This document shows, piece after piece, positions 7,203 to 9,240 of a stretch of 9,240 nt of DNA (the stretch's first letter is position 1; each line of letters begins with the position of its first letter). The notes under the pieces were generated by a model. That model saw only the letters and a list, made by a program, of their open reading frames with translations. It was not told the DNA's origin and did no database searches. Source of the stretch: Firmicutes bacterium UBA3871. GTDB lineage: Bacteria > Bacillota > Clostridia > Peptostreptococcales > Anaerovoracaceae. Where the stretch lies: contig DGGP01000067.1 of assembly GCA_002392265.1 (NCBI GenBank), forward strand, positions 14,215-23,454, in the 5' to 3' direction. Position numbers and translations under genes: made by a program.

Positions 7203-8330
7203 CTAACCTTGCTGTCCCCACATTTCCCTTTTCAATGTGGTAAACCCTCTTTGCGCCTGCTCTTCACGCTGAATTTCCAGCTGCGAAGCAGTTATTGTAA
7301 TCGAAAGTCTTTCCATTAAATCAATCTGCTGAACAGGTATGAAACGACCTTCAGGATTTTTGAATATACGTACGACAGGCCTAAGCGGCATCTGCTCGTT
7401 TTGGCGAACTATCAAACCGTAGCTGCCGTCGGAAAGGCGTACCTGCGAGCCTGTCGGATAGACGGCTATACGCTTTAACAGGCTGGCAACCATTTCGTTG
7501 TCAAACTCCTTGCCCGAATGCTTTACCAAATAGTCGAGAATCTGATTATTCGGCCATCTTGGGCGATAGCATCTGTCTGAAGAAAGCGCATCGTAAACAT
7601 CGGCAATAGCGACAATGCGACCAAAAGCCCTGATGTTGTAGCCTCTGAGTCTGTTCGGATAACCCGAACCATCCATTCTCTCGTGGTGCTGCAAGCCAAT
7701 CAGGCGGACATCCTCATCCAGGGATTTACACCTCGAAAGTATATCGTAGGTCAGCTGCGGATGCCTTCTGATCTCCTTGAATTCATCATCCGTCAGCTTT
7801 CCCTCTTTTTTGAGTATTGCCGGGTCAATCAGCATCTTTCCCGCATCATGAAGTATGGCTCCGAGGCAAAGCTCTTTCATTTTTACCTCGCCATATCCCA
7901 AATCTATACCAATGAGTGCCGCATAAACAGCCGTTGATACGCTGTGACCGAAAGTATAGTCATCTGCGGCATTAATATCCGAAAGATTTATCTGGACGTC
8001 TTTGTTTGCAAGCACATCTTCCATGAGTGCATTCAAAGGTCCCTCTATTTTGGACACGTCAATTGCCATATTCTCTCTGATAGAAGAATATGCGTCTCTG
8101 AGTGCATCCTTGCACTTTGTCCTTGTTTCATCTGAAATGTTCTCGGGAATCTCGATTGCTTCGGAAAGCTCATCTTCTACATACACGCATGCGATACCTA
8201 TTCGGTCTAATCTTTCCGCGTACTTGTCCAGTCCCGACATGCCCTTGTTGATGTAGACATTTCCATTGACGAAAATACTTCTCGCCAAAACCATCTCAGG
8301 GTTTAATTCTCTTAGTGCTACTAATCTCAT
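7203..8330 (-). CDS. HD-GYP domain protein, probable c-di-GMP phosphodiesterase (first of tandem pair)
   Basis: This 375-residue soluble protein has the same three-part layout as its downstream paralogue: an N-terminal domain (MRLVALRELNPEMVLARSIF), the HD-GYP domain at about 120-285, and a C-terminal beta-rich module (VYPTGSQVRLSDGSYGLIV). Catalytic motifs are complete: YTFGHS with His129, HDAGK (161-165), RRHPQ with His190, HHERMDGSGYP (His215, His216, GYP 222-224) and IADVYDALSSDRCYR with Asp244. The residue four before His129 is Tyr; from memory, the trinuclear-iron HD-GYP enzymes have Glu there, so this may be a binuclear type (inference). The tail beyond 355 (RGFTTLKREMWGQQG) is not shared with the paralogue. 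It is the first gene after a sigma-A-like promoter, with a modest ribosome-binding site (GGAATGGA) before ATG 8330. No sensor domain other than the small N-terminal one is visible. Confidence 0.93.
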   Translation of the reverse strand: MRLVALRELNPEMVLARSIFVNGNVYINKGMSGLDKYAERLDRIGIACVYVEDELSEAIEIPENISDETRTKCKDALRDAYSSIRENMAIDVSKIEGPLNALMEDVLANKDVQINLSDINAADDYTFGHSVSTAVYAALIGIDLGYGEVKMKELCLGAILHDAGKMLIDPAILKKEGKLTDDEFKEIRRHPQLTYDILSRCKSLDEDVRLIGLQHHERMDGSGYPNRLRGYNIRAFGRIVAIADVYDALSSDRCYRPRWPNNQILDYLVKHSGKEFDNEMVASLLKRIAVYPTGSQVRLSDGSYGLIVRQNEQMPLRPVVRIFKNPEGRFIPVQQIDLMERLSITITASQLEIQREEQAQRGFTTLKREMWGQQG

Positions 8331-8361
8331 GAGTCCATTCCGCGATTATAAATTTAGATAG

Positions 8362-8380
8362 ATACTATTGTCTATAGTAT
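8362..8380. promoter_or_regulatory. Inverted repeat overlapping the -10 box, possible operator
   Basis: ATACTAT (8362-8368), a 5-nt spacer TGTCT, and ATAGTAT (8374-8380) form a perfect 7-bp inverted repeat. It covers five of the six -10 bases and the predicted transcription start. A bound protein here would block the promoter, so it is a candidate operator for the GntR/FCD regulator encoded third in the same operon. The repeat is seen; the binding protein is a guess. A/T-rich DNA produces such repeats by chance fairly often. Confidence 0.45.
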
Positions 8381-8403
8381 ATCACAAAACTGTAGTCTTT
8401 CAA
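8376..8403 (-). promoter_or_regulatory. Sigma-A-type promoter of the HD-GYP/gntR operon
   Basis: On the minus strand, TTGAAA (8403-8398) and TATACT (8381-8376) each match 5 of 6 bases of the sigma-70/sigma-A consensus and are separated by 16 nt. The surrounding DNA is A/T-rich. The element lies after the korC terminator hairpin and about 45 nt upstream of the first HD-GYP start codon, the expected place for the promoter of that operon. The transcription start would fall near 8369. Confidence 0.7.
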
Positions 8404-8414
8404 GACAAAAGTGA

Positions 8415-8442
8415 AGGGTCACTCTGCGAACCGAGTGACCCT
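8415..8442 (-). terminator. Intrinsic terminator of the kor operon
   Basis: On the minus strand AGGGTCACTC and GAGTGACCCT form a perfect 10-bp stem around an 8-nt loop (8432-8425), followed by TCACTTTTGTCTT. It begins 34 nt after the korC stop, in a 146-nt gene-free gap, and just before the next promoter. The U-run starts four bases after the stem and is short, so termination may be imperfect. On the plus strand no U-run follows, which supports minus-strand use. Confidence 0.75.
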
Positions 8443-8476
8443 CCCTACATACCTTTTATCTGATTTCTGTTTTGTT

Positions 8477-9028
8477 TTAATTGCGATTGTTTGAAGCCTT
8501 TACAAGTGTAATACCTGCATGAAGAGCGCGGATATTGAGGTCTTCTGTTCCCTTTGGAATGCGGGATAATACGGACTTTTCGAGGGATTCCTCAGTGCAA
8601 AGTCCGAGTGCTTCGTTGATAGCTCCAACGGCTACGATGTTTGCGGACATTGGATTTCCGATTACATCCGATGCTGTCTCGAGGATTGGAATCATGATTA
8701 CATTGTGTGACTTACGATAATCCTCAGGAACCTGAACTGTCTGGTCAACCATTACTACAGCATCATCCGTAACTGTCTCGTGATACTGGTTAAAGCTTGC
8801 CTGTGTCAGTGACAGGAGGAAATTAGGTACTGCAACCTTTGTGTAAGTGATAGGCTTATCGTCGATTACGACTTCTGCCTTACACATTCCGCCTCTTGCT
8901 TCAGGGCCGTATGACTGTGACTGAACAACCTTCTTTTTGTCAAAGAAGCCTGCCTCTGCAAGAATGATTGTTGCGAGTATAACGCCCTGTCCACCGGAAC
9001 CGGTGAGTCTTAATTCTGCCTTTTTCAT
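8477..9028 (-). CDS. korC: 2-oxoglutarate:ferredoxin oxidoreductase, gamma subunit
   Basis: This 183-residue protein is the gamma chain of a 2-oxoacid:ferredoxin oxidoreductase. The complex decarboxylates 2-oxoglutarate (or a related 2-oxoacid) to the acyl-CoA with reduction of ferredoxin, and can run in reverse for CO2 fixation. Visible motifs are LTGSGGQGV (8-16) at the N-terminus, QSQSYGPEARGG (36-47) and GNPMSANIVAVGA (124-136), all typical of the gamma domain. The length is normal. ATG 9028 overlaps the korB stop by one base (TAATG), and a strong GGAGGTGA lies 7 nt upstream, so it is translationally coupled to korB. A gene order with separate beta and gamma chains fits the KOR type, but a branched-chain or indolepyruvate 2-oxoacid specificity cannot be excluded from this subunit alone. 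Confidence 0.9.
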   Translation of the reverse strand: MKKAELRLTGSGGQGVILATIILAEAGFFDKKKVVQSQSYGPEARGGMCKAEVVIDDKPITYTKVAVPNFLLSLTQASFNQYHETVTDDAVVMVDQTVQVPEDYRKSHNVIMIPILETASDVIGNPMSANIVAVGAINEALGLCTEESLEKSVLSRIPKGTEDLNIRALHAGITLVKASNNRN

Positions 9029-9240
9029 TATTTGTCACCTCCAAGCTTTTTGATAATCTCAGCATATCTTTCGGTGTATTCGCCGGTAGTGCTTGGATTG
9101 TTGTAAAGTTCTCCGATAATGAGCTTGCCCTTGAGCTCCTTTTCGTCCATGTTTGCTGCCTTCTTAACGTCAATGGCATTGTCTTTCTGCCAGTTCATCA
9201 TCTTTACTACGCTGCCCTTCTTGTTCTTGCGGCCGTAGTA
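9028..9240 (-). CDS. korB: 2-oxoglutarate:ferredoxin oxidoreductase, beta subunit, C-terminal fragment
   Basis: The last 70 codons and the TAA stop (9030-9028) of a gene that enters from beyond the right edge. The visible peptide begins YYGRKNKKGSVVKMMNWQ and includes DEKELKGKLIIGELYNN, with GEYTERYAEIIKKLGG at its end. This is the usual C-terminus of KorB-type beta chains: the YGR-N motif, a WQK segment, the 'LKGK--IGE' strand and a final 'EYTERY' helix. The thiamine-diphosphate-binding part lies outside the window. The overlap with korC and shared strand support the assignment. This stretch has no signal that separates 2-oxoglutarate from other 2-oxoacid enzymes with certainty. Confidence 0.85.
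   Translation of the reverse strand, partial: YYGRKNKKGSVVKMMNWQKDNAIDVKKAANMDEKELKGKLIIGELYNNPSTTGEYTERYAEIIKKLGGDK

Noticed and set aside
8331..8476. Possible small RNA or riboswitch (for example a c-di-GMP riboswitch) in the 146-nt gap before the HD-GYP operon
   Set aside because: The predicted 5' leader is only about 40 nt, too short for a c-di-GMP-I or -II aptamer, and the only strong structure is explained as the kor terminator.
8940..9179. Minus-strand 79-codon frame spanning the korB/korC junction
   Set aside because: The korB C-terminus and korC N-terminus in the other two frames are clear family matches that occupy the same DNA.

Overview
The window is a compact, single-strand bacterial locus: every convincing gene lies on the minus strand, so transcription runs from the right end (9240) to the left end (1). 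Three features point to an anaerobic member of the Clostridia (Firmicutes): a ferredoxin-dependent 2-oxoacid oxidoreductase, a chorismate mutase-AroE-AroK fusion, and a core-type DAHP synthase with a type II dehydroquinase. I cannot place it further without a database search.

Right end (9240-8477): the last 70 codons of a 2-oxoglutarate:ferredoxin oxidoreductase beta subunit (korB) overlap by one base the complete gamma subunit gene (korC). A 10-bp stem hairpin at 8415-8442 ends this unit. A sigma-A-type promoter (TTGAAA, 16 nt, TATACT) starts the next unit, and its -10 box is covered by a perfect 7-bp inverted repeat.

Middle (8330-5401): two tandem, gap-free alignable HD-GYP paralogues (probable cyclic-di-GMP phosphodiesterases) are followed by a GntR/FCD-family regulator. 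The three genes are separated by 20-21 nt and each downstream gene has a Shine-Dalgarno sequence, so they probably form one operon. A G/C-rich hairpin with a U-tract follows gntR directly.

Left (5340-1): a shikimate/chorismate operon in the order aroA, aroC, [chorismate mutase-aroE-aroK], aroQ, aroF-type DAHP synthase, aroB (only the first 24 codons are in the window). Together these encode all seven steps from PEP plus erythrose-4-phosphate to chorismate, plus the mutase step to prephenate. Gene order does not follow pathway order. Spacing is 0 to 15 nt throughout, which suggests one translationally coupled transcript.

The points most worth a second look are the terminator/attenuator-like hairpin at the mouth of the aro operon with no obvious promoter after it, the trifunctional fusion, the DAHP synthase that lacks an N-terminal regulatory domain, the atypical active-site segment of AroC, and the close linkage of a c-di-GMP/GntR cassette to aromatic biosynthesis. 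I saw no mobile element, CRISPR array, tRNA or rRNA, and no clearly undescribed system.
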